Assembly (NCBI RefSeq): GCF_021026295.1
Contig: NZ_JAJNDA010000007.1
Span: forward strand, 62,001-126,000
DNA length: 64,000 nt
Source: Actinomycetospora soli
GTDB lineage: Bacteria; Actinomycetota; Actinomycetes; Mycobacteriales; Pseudonocardiaceae
Direction: 5' to 3'
The number at the start of each line of letters is the position of its first letter. The first letter of the stretch is position 1. The notes beneath the pieces were generated by a model, which ran no database searches, had not been told where the DNA came from, and saw nothing but the letters and a program-made list of their open reading frames with translations. Position numbers and translations under genes: made by a program. This document shows, in pieces, positions 18,004-25,824 of this stretch.

Positions 18004-18618
18004 GTGACTGACGACGTCGATCGTCAGCGGCGGCTCCCCCGTAAGGCGATGCTCCTCCGGACATCGGCCCATCTGTTCGCGGCGCGCGGCTTCCGAGCGG
18101 TCAGCATCGATGACATCGGCCACGCTGCAGGAATCTCGGGACCGGCCGTCTACCGGCACTTCGCAACCAAGTCGGACATCCTCCTGAGGCTCTGTGACGA
18201 TGCGATGGACCATCTTCTCGAGGGGAGCAGGCGACTGTCCGAGGACAGTCCGTCCGGGCCATTGCGCGTGGCTGCCCTCGTCGACATGCACGTGGAGTTC
18301 GCGGTTCGGGAACGGGTCAGCCTCGCCGTGTACGTGCGAGAGCAGATGGAACTCGCTCCGAGGGACCTCCGCGCTCTGCGTGCTCGCCAGCGGGAGTACG
18401 AGACGGCGTGGGTAGCCGCCATCCGCGACTTCGTCGACGTGTCGGTCGCGGAAGCCAGAGTCGTCGTCAAGCTCATGCTGTCGATGCTGAACGGCACCGC
18501 GCACGTCCGGGAACCGATTCCTCGGACCGAACTCGTTGCTGCTCTGTCGAAGATGGCATACGGCGCCCTGCGGGAACTGGGAATTCCGCTGGACGAGACC
18601 TCGGCCGAGGTCCTCTAG
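18004..18618 (+). CDS. TetR-family transcriptional regulator
   Basis: 204 residues from GTG 18004, chosen for GGGGAG at 5-nt spacing; the frame extends to a GTG at 17944 as an alternative. The helix-turn-helix IDDIGHAAGISGPAVYRHF and flanking helices are clear. The C-terminal domain is of the KstR2/FadR-like helical kind, unassigned. The gene is divergent from the TetR at 17235 and is followed 119 nt later by the P450 unit, so it may regulate the latter. Confidence 0.87.
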   Translation: MTDDVDRQRRLPRKAMLLRTSAHLFAARGFRAVSIDDIGHAAGISGPAVYRHFATKSDILLRLCDDAMDHLLEGSRRLSEDSPSGPLRVAALVDMHVEFAVRERVSLAVYVREQMELAPRDLRALRARQREYETAWVAAIRDFVDVSVAEARVVVKLMLSMLNGTAHVREPIPRTELVAALSKMAYGALRELGIPLDETSAEVL

Positions 18619-18632
18619 AACTGATCCACGAG

Positions 18633-18664
18633 AAATGGACAAATTCGGTACCAATGTCTTGACG
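18633..18664 (+). promoter_or_regulatory. ATGGACA-14-GTCTTGAC operator-like element before the P450 unit
   Basis: AAATGGACA (18633-18641), 14 nt, GTCTTGAC (18656-18663). TTGACG at 18659-18664 could serve as -35, but no good -10 follows at 17 nt (GACGCT). The two boxes and spacing match the element at 17113-17143 exactly, in opposite orientation, so the pair faces away from the two TetR genes. Confidence 0.45.
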
Positions 18665-18737
18665 CCGTCGTTGGCGTGCTCGACGCTGTACCGGTGGGTG
18701 ACACGAGACCAGGAAGCTCCGTTCGGGGTGTTCGCTG

Positions 18738-20021
18738 ATGGTGACGCCGGGGCTGGTGCAGGCTGATCCGGAGCTGGAGCGGGGCCTGCTGGAGCTGCTG
18801 CTGACCGATCATGGCGCCGCAGGCCCGTACGAGGGGTACCGGTGGTTGCAGTCGCGGGCACCGCGGCTGCGGACCGGCGCGGGACTGGTGGTGCTCTCGG
18901 GCTACCGCGACTGCGAGGCGGCGCTGCGTGATCGGGCGTTGGGCAAGGCCGACGAGTCGTTGGGGTTCGCGCTGGCCGCGGTCCCGGAGGAACTGCGCCG
19001 GCGGGCGATGCGCCGCTTCCGACGCACGATGTTGTTCCGCAACCCCCCGGATCACGGGCGCCTGCGGCGCCTGGTCTCCCAGGTGTTCACCCCTCGCCAC
19101 GTGGAGGAGCTGCGCGCCTCGGTAGTGCTGCGGGTGGAGGAGCTGCTCGATGGCTGGGTGGGCCGCGAGAGCGTGGACGCGATCAGCGAGCTCGCGCTGC
19201 CGTTGCCGGTCGGGGTGATCGGGGACCTGCTCGGGGTCCCGGAGTCCGACCGGGCGATGGCTGCGCCGTGGGTGCGGGAGCTGGTGGCGCCGCTGGAGCC
19301 AGGTGCGGACGCGACCGCCGTCGCCGCGGCGGCCGCCGCGGAGGATCAGCTCGCGGACTACTTCACCGCGCTGCTCGCCGACAAACGCGCCCGCCCGGGC
19401 GAGGACCTCCTCAGCCGGCTGGCTCACGCCCGCGGCGCCGACGTCCTCGATGACGACGAGACGGTCGGCACCGCGATCCTGCTCTTCGCCGCCGGATTCG
19501 AGACCACCACCAACCTGGTCGGCAACGGTCTTTCGGCCCTGCTCGCCGCCCCGGCGCAACGCGCCCGACTCGCCGCCGAGACCGACCCCGCGAAGCTGGG
19601 TCTCGCGGTGGAGGAGTTGTTGCGCTTCGACGCCCCGGTGCAGACCAACGGGCGCACCGCGCTGGCCGACACCCGCATCGGGGACCTCGAGATTCACGCG
19701 GGGCAGGTGGTGCTGATGCTGCTCGGCGCCGGCAACCGCGACCCGGCGGTGTTCAGCGACCCCGATCGGCTCGACCTGACGCGCCGGGAAGGTCCGCCCC
19801 TGTCCTTCGGCGGCGGCCTGCACTTCTGCCTCGGCGCACCGCTGGCCCGCCTGGAAGCCGCGGAGGTCTTCCCCCGCCTGCTGACCCGCTTCCCCGAGCT
19901 CGCCCCCGCCGGCGACGCGAACTGGCGACGCGGGCTGTCCTTCCGGGGCCTCGCCACCTTGCCTCTGCATCCCGGCCCAGTGAGAACCCAGAACAGGAAA
20001 GATTCCCGCTATCTGTCTTGA
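18738..20021 (+). CDS. Cytochrome P450
   Basis: 427 residues, ATG 18738. I-helix AGFETTTN from 252, ExxR in EELLR (292-296), heme loop FGGGLHFCLGAPLAR with the cysteine at about 364. The thiolate loop and length are typical of class I soluble actinobacterial P450s that use a ferredoxin and a reductase. First structural gene of the P450-P450-ferredoxin-thioesterase-BtrH_N run. Its stop codon lies inside the promoter-like element of the second P450 gene. Confidence 0.93.
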   Translation: MVTPGLVQADPELERGLLELLLTDHGAAGPYEGYRWLQSRAPRLRTGAGLVVLSGYRDCEAALRDRALGKADESLGFALAAVPEELRRRAMRRFRRTMLFRNPPDHGRLRRLVSQVFTPRHVEELRASVVLRVEELLDGWVGRESVDAISELALPLPVGVIGDLLGVPESDRAMAAPWVRELVAPLEPGADATAVAAAAAAEDQLADYFTALLADKRARPGEDLLSRLAHARGADVLDDDETVGTAILLFAAGFETTTNLVGNGLSALLAAPAQRARLAAETDPAKLGLAVEELLRFDAPVQTNGRTALADTRIGDLEIHAGQVVLMLLGAGNRDPAVFSDPDRLDLTRREGPPLSFGGGLHFCLGAPLARLEAAEVFPRLLTRFPELAPAGDANWRRGLSFRGLATLPLHPGPVRTQNRKDSRYLS

Positions 20022-20046
20022 CGAACTGCAGGTTTGTGTCCAGTCT
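20015..20046 (+). promoter_or_regulatory. Promoter-like element ahead of the second P450
   Basis: GTCTTGAC (20015-20022) with -35 TTGACG (20018-20023), 17 nt, -10 CAGTCT (20041-20046). The stretch GTGTCCAGTCT resembles GTGTCCATTCT at the hydrolase promoter (4421-4431), with identical spacing from TTGACG. It overlaps the stop codon of the upstream P450 and would leave a leader of about 60 nt. Confidence 0.5.
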
Positions 20047-20112
20047 TGCGGCATCCGGCGTGGAGCCACCACCACGACGGAGCCCCCGACCTCGGGATCG
20101 GAGCATCCGGCG

Positions 20113-21423
20113 ATGACGCAGCATGTGACCCGCTCGGCCAGCGGGAACCCAGACCGGCCCTACGACGAGCTCGACATCTCCTCGCGGGCGTTCTGGTCGA
20201 CCTCGGCCGACGTGCGGGAGAAGACGTTCGCGCTGCTGCGCGAGCGCGGCACCGTGACCTGGCACCCGCCGTTCCAGGACCAGCTGCTCGAGGACCCCGA
20301 GGACTACGGGTTCTGGGCGGTCACCCGCTACGACGACCTCGTCGAGGTCACCAAGCGGCACGAGGACTTCCTGTCCGGGCCCGGGATCCTGATGGAGAAC
20401 CTGCCCGCGGAGTTCGTCGAGGCCGGACAGTCGATCATCGGGATGGACCCGCCCCGACACACCAAGCTGCGGCGCCTGGTCGCCTCGGCGTTCACGCCCA
20501 AGCAGATGCGGCGGATCAACGACCGCATCCAGGCCAACGCCGCCATGGTGGTCGACAACCTTATCGAGGCCCTCGAACGCGACGGCGGACAGACCGACTT
20601 CGTCGCCGAGTGCGCCGAGCTGCTGCCGATGCACAACATCAACGACATCATGGGCGTCCCCGACGGGGAACGGCAGAAGGCCGCGCACCAGATGAAGGTC
20701 GGCACCAGCTGGAACGACCCCGAGCTCGTCGGGGAGACCCGCGAAGAGGTCTTCACCAGCCTGCTCGGCGCGATGGGCTACATGCACCAGCTCGCGTCCG
20801 GGCTGGCCGCCGAGCGCCGCGAAAACCCCACCGACGACCTGATCACCGCTCTCGCGCTGGCCGAGGTCGACGGGGAGGTCCTCACCGACCACGAGATCGG
20901 CGCGTTCTTCGTGCTGCTCACCATCGCCGGCAACGACACCACCCGCCAGTCCACCAGCCACGGGCTGCGCGGCCTGACCGACTTCCCCGAGCAGCGCGCC
21001 TGGCTGCTCGGCGACCTCGAGGCCCGCCTGCCCGACGCGGTCGAGGAACTGGTCCGCTGGGCCACCCCCATCATGACCTTCCGCCGCACCGCCTCCCGGG
21101 ACTGCGAGCTCGCCGGCCAACAGATCACCGAGGGCGACAAAGTCGTCATGTTCTACTCCTCGGCCAACCGCGACGAAGCCCGCATCGAGCGGCCCCACGA
21201 ACTCGACCTCTCGCGTCACCCCAACCCGCACATCAGCTTCGGCGGGGGCGGAATCCACCACTGCCTGGGCAACCAGCTCGCCCGCTTCCAGCTCAAGGCC
21301 CTGTTCACCGAGCTGCTCACCCGCCTACCCGACCTCGAGGCCGGCGAACCCGAGCTGACCCCCGGCAACTTCTTCAACGTCGTCAAGCGCATGCCCGCCT
21401 GGCGCGCCCAGAACGCCACCTGA
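20113..21423 (+). CDS. Cytochrome P450 (CYP125/CYP142-like in its motifs)
   Basis: 436 residues. I-helix AGNDTTRQS from 272, ExxR in EELVRW, heme loop FGGGGIHHCLGNQLAR with the cysteine at about 384. The AGNDTTR core and the GIHHCLGNQLAR loop are those of the steroid and branched-lipid terminal hydroxylases of mycobacteria and rhodococci (CYP124/125/142 group); the exact family is an inference. Followed by its own ferredoxin 135 nt downstream. Confidence 0.92.
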   Translation: MTQHVTRSASGNPDRPYDELDISSRAFWSTSADVREKTFALLRERGTVTWHPPFQDQLLEDPEDYGFWAVTRYDDLVEVTKRHEDFLSGPGILMENLPAEFVEAGQSIIGMDPPRHTKLRRLVASAFTPKQMRRINDRIQANAAMVVDNLIEALERDGGQTDFVAECAELLPMHNINDIMGVPDGERQKAAHQMKVGTSWNDPELVGETREEVFTSLLGAMGYMHQLASGLAAERRENPTDDLITALALAEVDGEVLTDHEIGAFFVLLTIAGNDTTRQSTSHGLRGLTDFPEQRAWLLGDLEARLPDAVEELVRWATPIMTFRRTASRDCELAGQQITEGDKVVMFYSSANRDEARIERPHELDLSRHPNPHISFGGGGIHHCLGNQLARFQLKALFTELLTRLPDLEAGEPELTPGNFFNVVKRMPAWRAQNAT

Positions 21424-21450
21424 ACCCACCCCGCAGGTACACCGCCACCG

Positions 21451-21482
21451 CCGAGGGATACCTCGAAGGAGGTATCCCTCGG
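21451..21482 (+). terminator. 14-bp perfect stem with GAAG tetraloop
   Basis: CCGAGGGATACCTC (21451-21464) pairs perfectly with 21469-21482 around GAAG. It lies 28 nt after the P450 stop codon and 77 nt before the ferredoxin start. No T-run. It may partially terminate, or protect the P450 message so that P450 and downstream genes are made in different amounts. Confidence 0.5.
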
Positions 21483-21558
21483 CAGGTGTCGGCCCGGCGA
21501 CCGCCGATCAGCGGCCAGCTCCGGGTCGTTCCACCGAGACAGGAAGGCCATCACCGAC

Positions 21559-21747
21559 GTGCGAGTGCACATCGACACCACCCGCTGCACCGGGCACGGC
21601 ATGTGCGAGGCCGCGGCCGAGGACGTGTTCGAAGTCGGCCCCGACGGCATCACCCACCTGCTCATCGACCCCGATCCCTCCCAGCGCCGCGAGGTCGAAG
21701 CCGCCGTCGCCGAATGCCCCACCCGCGCCCTGAGCGTGGAGCCGTGA
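21559..21747 (+). CDS. 3Fe-4S/4Fe-4S P450 ferredoxin
   Basis: 62 residues from GTG 21559. Small acidic electron carrier with the pattern RCTGHGMC near the N-terminus and the distal AECPTRAL motif, as in P450-associated ferredoxins. The cluster loop has His-Gly where four-iron ferredoxins have a third cysteine, so a 3Fe-4S cluster is likely. It would pass electrons to the adjacent P450s. Its stop overlaps the start of the thioesterase gene (GTGA). Confidence 0.9.
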   Translation: MRVHIDTTRCTGHGMCEAAAEDVFEVGPDGITHLLIDPDPSQRREVEAAVAECPTRALSVEP

Positions 21748-22364
21748 CCGAGACGGGCCACCCCGCCCCACCACCGCCCGAGCGGCCCAGGGTGCCGCCC
21801 GACCGCACCGGACTGCCGACGCCCGGAGAGCACCACAGTGGCCTCGCGGTCGCCCTGCCGCCCCACAGCACCCACTGCCTGGGCTGCGGACCCGACAACG
21901 CGGCAGGCCTGAACATGCAGGTCCGCCGCGAGGGCGACACGGTGGTCTGCGATCAGGTCTTCGACCGCCGCCAGGTCGGAGCTCCCGGCCTGGCCCACGG
22001 CGGCGCGGTCGCCGCCGCCTGCGACGACCTGTTCGGGTTCGTGCTCTACCTCATCGCCGAACCTGCCGTCACCCGCACCCTCGAGGTCGGCTACCGCCGC
22101 CCGGTGCAGCTCGGCACCACCTACCGCATCCGCGCCCGCCTCGTGCACCGCGAGGGCCGCAAGCTGCACATGAGCGCCGAAGGCACCGACCCCGAGGGCA
22201 CCCTGAGCTTCGACGCCAACGCCGTGTTCGTCGTCGTCGACCTCGCACACTTCACCCGCTACGGACCCGCCCACTTCGACCACGTCTTCGGCCCCCGCCC
22301 CGATGCCGTCCGTCCCGATGTCACCGACGGCGATCCCGAATACACCTGCAGAGAAGACCGATGA
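21744..22364 (+). CDS. Hot-dog fold thioesterase (PaaI/4HBT family)
   Basis: 206 residues from GTG 21744; the first 35 residues are proline-rich and disordered. HSTHCLGCGPDNAAGLNM is the N-terminal signature of a CxGCG subgroup, and GLAHGGAVAAACDDLFGF carries the HGG motif and the catalytic acidic residue in the long helix. Hydrolyses an acyl-CoA or acyl-carrier thioester. Overlaps both neighbours by 4 nt, so it is part of one translation unit with ferredoxin and the BtrH_N gene. Confidence 0.88.
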   Translation: MTETGHPAPPPPERPRVPPDRTGLPTPGEHHSGLAVALPPHSTHCLGCGPDNAAGLNMQVRREGDTVVCDQVFDRRQVGAPGLAHGGAVAAACDDLFGFVLYLIAEPAVTRTLEVGYRRPVQLGTTYRIRARLVHREGRKLHMSAEGTDPEGTLSFDANAVFVVVDLAHFTRYGPAHFDHVFGPRPDAVRPDVTDGDPEYTCREDR

Positions 22365-23476
22365 CCAGCACGCAGAACAGCGACGCGGGCACCCGGACGG
22401 ACAAGGCCGCAGACACCACGATGGTGGGGGTCGCCGACTACCCCCACCGCCGAGCCGGGCACTGCGGCTCCGGCGCGCTACGCGACCTGCTCGAATGGGC
22501 CGGCCTGTCCTGGAGCGACAGCCCGCTCGACGAAGGCACCGTGTTCGGCCTCGGCGGGGAACTGGCCTTCAGCTACCTCCGCGGCCCCGCTCTCGGGGCT
22601 CCGTTCTACCTCGTCGGACGCGGCCCCGACCTCACCGGGAAACTCGCCCGCCGCCTCGGGATCGACCTCACCGTGCGCAGCACCGACGACCCCGACCAGG
22701 GCCGCGACTGGCTGCGCCACGAACTAGACGCCGGGCGTCCGCTGCTGTGCTGGGCCGACATGCGCGAACTTCCCTACCTGCGGGTCCGCATGCACATGAG
22801 CCGCCACGACATCGTCGTCACCGGCTACGACCCCACCACTGAGCAGGTCCGCGTCGTCGACAACGACCGCGACGCCCCCCAACTCATCCCCGCCGCCCAA
22901 CTCGCCGTCGCCCGCGCCTCCACCGGCTTCCCCGAACCCACCCGCCACACCTGCTACCCGATGCGCTTCCCCGCCGCGCTGCCCGACCAACGCGCCACCA
23001 GCCTCGCCGCCGCCGCCGACACCGCCCAGGCGCTCCGCGCCGGAACGCCCGTCGCCACCCACCCCGACGGTCTGAGCGCCAGCGGCATCGCCGGGGTCGC
23101 CACCTTCGCCGACGACCTCGCCCACTGGCCCGAGCACTTCCCCGAAGACGGGCCGCCCGGCGCCGACCTCCACACCGCCCTCGTCACCCTCGCGGTGTTC
23201 ATCGAGAAAGCCGGCACCGGCGGCGCACTCTTCCGCCGCCTCCAAGCCGACTTCCTCACCGAACTCGCCGACGTCGAACCCGCCGCCGCGCCCGCCGCCG
23301 CCGCCTACCGCGACCTCGCCGCCCACTGGACACACGTCGCCGCTTCAGCGGCAGGCAGCGGAGGTGACGACCCCGTCGAGCACCGGTGGGAAGTCGTCGC
23401 AGAACTGGTGGGTGAACTCCCTCGGCTCGAGAGCAACGCCTGCGTTGAGCTGGAGAACCTGTCTCACGCCCGCTGA
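22361..23476 (+). CDS. BtrH_N-domain protein with C-terminal DUF4872-type region
   Basis: 371 residues. The N-terminal half is a papain-like fold: the putative nucleophile lies in AGHCGSGALRDLLEW (Cys about residue 34), the His in MSRHDIVVTGYD and the acid in VRVVDND. FGLGGELAFSYLRG and LVGRGPDL are further BtrH_N hallmarks. The C-terminal half (from about residue 230) is helical and matches the DUF4872 layout. BtrH in butirosin synthesis transfers an acyl chain from a carrier protein to an amine. Here it is the last gene of a P450-ferredoxin-thioesterase unit without any carrier protein in view, so CoA esters may be the donor (inference). Confidence 0.82.
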   Translation: MTSTQNSDAGTRTDKAADTTMVGVADYPHRRAGHCGSGALRDLLEWAGLSWSDSPLDEGTVFGLGGELAFSYLRGPALGAPFYLVGRGPDLTGKLARRLGIDLTVRSTDDPDQGRDWLRHELDAGRPLLCWADMRELPYLRVRMHMSRHDIVVTGYDPTTEQVRVVDNDRDAPQLIPAAQLAVARASTGFPEPTRHTCYPMRFPAALPDQRATSLAAAADTAQALRAGTPVATHPDGLSASGIAGVATFADDLAHWPEHFPEDGPPGADLHTALVTLAVFIEKAGTGGALFRRLQADFLTELADVEPAAAPAAAAYRDLAAHWTHVAASAAGSGGDDPVEHRWEVVAELVGELPRLESNACVELENLSHAR

Positions 23477-23630
23477 CCCTGTGCCATGACGGGTCGGACA
23501 GTACAACCGAGTCGCGCGAGACGGCTTCCCTGCTCGGGCGCCGAACCGGCGTCGAGCGCCGGGGCATGGGCAACTCTGGTCCATGCCCTGCGATGGATCG
23601 AGCCCGGTCACCCTGCCGCGGCTCGTGCGC

Positions 23631-23945
23631 CTACATCTCGACGACCCGCGGTGAACCCGTGCTCGGTCGGCCGTGCGGGAGAGTGAGCGCACACAGCGCT
23701 GCGAGCGCTGAGAGTCCTGCCACCGCGAGCATCATGTTCGAGAAGGCTGTGTCGAAGACGTGCGCATTCAATTGTTCGGACATGTTCATATTCACGGTCA
23801 GTGACGCAGGTGCATCGGGCGCGGTCATCAGTCCTTGGCGGTCCGCGTAGTTCTGGGCCTGAGTGCTCGTGAAGAAGGCCGTCAGCGCAGCGAGTCCAAT
23901 GGCCGAGGCGGTGCGTTGCACGACGGTGGGACCGGTGGTCAGGCC
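23631..23945 (-). pseudogene. C-terminal remnant of a DHA2-type MFS drug transporter
   Basis: About 105 residues. TGPTVVQRTASAIGLAAL matches the penultimate part of the 14-helix EmrB/QacA-type transporters, and MMLAVAGLSALAALCALTL is the last membrane helix. An in-frame stop lies one codon upstream of the preserved part and the rest of the gene is absent. No ribosome site precedes the GTG at 23921. Confidence 0.6.
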
Positions 23946-24609
23946 TCATCCGTGTCACGGCTCGTGCGCTGGGAGGCACGCAGGCGTTCGTGGGAACCGC
24001 CCGATGGCTTCTCATGACCGACCCGTGAGGGAGATACTGCCGCTGAACCGATGTCGGGGCGGCCCCGCCGCTGGCAACAGTGGCCCAGAACCGCCGGGAG
24101 CGTCGTTCACCATGACGCGGAGGCCCGCGAAGAATGCGGCGTTCTCGCTGAGGGTGGGCAACTACGCGAAAACGCTCACGACCGACGAGCCCGGTAGGGA
24201 GCATCCGCCCGGCTTCCGTAGGAACTCGAACCCCGAGCTCGGCGATCACGTGGCACGTGCTCGAGCCCTCGAGCCAACGGCTCGTCTTCGAAAGGCTGGG
24301 ACTGCTGACCTTCCGATCGGACAGCGACCGACGACGCCCGAACCTCCTCGGCTGCCCCGAGCGCGCGTACATCTCGACGACGACCTCGAGCATCTTCTCG
24401 AGGTGGTCGTCGGAAGCGCGAGTCCCCACGTCTCGCAATCGATCCGCACCCACCGTCCAGCACGCCACGAGCTTGCTGGCCCGCGTCGCCGGACGCGGGC
24501 GATGGGCGGGCGATGGGCGGGCGCCGACCGGTCGCCCACCAATGGCACCGCCCGGGTCACGGCCGTTGCTGCCGAGCCGCACCCTGCGATAAGCGACTCG
24601 CCCCGGTCG
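23946..24609. other. Region without a recognisable gene
   Basis: Several frames stay open on both strands because of the base composition, but none gives a protein-like sequence, ribosome site or family motif. Also 23477-23630 is empty. A 14-bp word TACATCTCGACGAC occurs at 23631 and again near 24371; this may be chance. The region separates two P450 systems and holds the transporter remnant, so it looks like degraded sequence. Confidence 0.5.
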
Positions 24610-25824
24610 TTACCTCGAGCTTCCTACGCGAGAATCGGTGCGCTCGAGCTCGGCCCGGTCCACCTCCTTGCCGGACGAGATCGTCTGCTTGGAGAAGATG
24701 AAGTCGCGCGGCCGGTTGATGCAGTCAGCGGCAATGAGCTGACCCTCGCGCAGGTAGTAGCATGTGAAGGCCCGGTCACGAGTCGGATCGCCGCTGACGA
24801 CGATCTCGTCGTAGCCGTGGTTGAGACCGGCGATCTGCAGTTTCAGGTCGTACTGGTCCGACCAGAACCACGGCAGCGCAGCGATCTCCTTCGTCTTTCC
24901 GCACATGGTCGCAGCAGCCGCCTTCGCCTGCTCACCCGCGCTCGGCACCGACTCGAGCCGGATCCGGCGGCCGTAACGTGCCATGTCGTGGCTCGCGCAG
25001 TCTCCGGCCGCCGTGATCAGCGGATCGGAGGTCCGAGCCCGGTCGTCGATGACCACACCGTCGTCGACGACGATCCCGGCCGTCGTCGCGAGGTCGGTGT
25101 TCGGCAGGACCCCGATCCCGATGATGACGAAGTCAGCCGCGATCCGCTCGCCACCCGCGAGCACGACCTCCTGTACCCGGCGGTCGCCCGCGAAGGCCTC
25201 CACCGCGGCACCGGTCCGGATCTCGACGCCCTCCTCCGCGTGGACGCGCGTGTAGAACGCCGAGACTTGCGGCGCTGTCACGCGCCCCAGGACGCGCTCG
25301 GCGGCCTCGAGGACGATCACCTCGAGGCCCAACTTGCGTAGGGACGCCGCAGTCTCCAGGCCGACGTAACCGCCACCAACGATGACCGCCCGACCTCCGG
25401 TCCGTGCTGCCACCCGGATGGCTTCGACGTCCGCCGAAGTACGGAGATAGAACACGCCCTCGAGGTCCTCACCGGGGGCGTTCAACCGTCGGGGACGTGC
25501 ACCCGTACAGAGGGCGATCCGGTCGTACCGCAGACGCGCACCATCGGCGAGCTCGACCTGCTGTGCGGCGCGGTCGATGGACTCGACCGCGCCGTCGCGC
25601 CGGGTGATCTCCTGCTTCGCGTAGAAGTCCGCGCCGCGAATGGCCAGGGCGTCCACCGCCATGTCGCCCGCCAGGTAGGCCTTGGACAGCGGTGGCCGTT
25701 GGTACGGCAATGCCGCCTCGTCGCCGATGAGCACGATGTCGCCGTCCCACTTGTGCTGCCGCAGGCCGGCCGCGACCTGGGCCCCTGCGTGGCTCGCACC
25801 GACGACGAGCGCCCTCGGTGTCAC
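24610..25824 (-). CDS. FAD-dependent ferredoxin reductase (rubredoxin/putidaredoxin reductase type)
   Basis: 404 residues from GTG 25824, overlapping the P450 stop as GTGA. FAD motif VVGASHAGAQVA at the N-terminus, NAD motif VIVGGGYVGLETA near the middle, second FAD motif TAAGDCASHD, and the C-terminal domain with LPWFWSDQYDLKLQIAG. NADH-dependent reduction of the adjacent 2Fe-2S ferredoxin. The open frame upstream to 27000 is a shadow of the P450 gene. Third gene of the CYP153 operon. Confidence 0.93.
   Translation of the reverse strand: MTPRALVVGASHAGAQVAAGLRQHKWDGDIVLIGDEAALPYQRPPLSKAYLAGDMAVDALAIRGADFYAKQEITRRDGAVESIDRAAQQVELADGARLRYDRIALCTGARPRRLNAPGEDLEGVFYLRTSADVEAIRVAARTGGRAVIVGGGYVGLETAASLRKLGLEVIVLEAAERVLGRVTAPQVSAFYTRVHAEEGVEIRTGAAVEAFAGDRRVQEVVLAGGERIAADFVIIGIGVLPNTDLATTAGIVVDDGVVIDDRARTSDPLITAAGDCASHDMARYGRRIRLESVPSAGEQAKAAAATMCGKTKEIAALPWFWSDQYDLKLQIAGLNHGYDEIVVSGDPTRDRAFTCYYLREGQLIAADCINRPRDFIFSKQTISSGKEVDRAELERTDSRVGSSR

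Noticed and set aside
23631-24384. Repeat of TACATCTCGACGAC at 23631 and about 24371
   Set aside because: Only 14 bp match and the flanks differ; could be chance in GC-rich sequence.
24176-24582. Several frames on both strands
   Set aside because: Arg/Ser-rich composition without motifs; not supported as genes.
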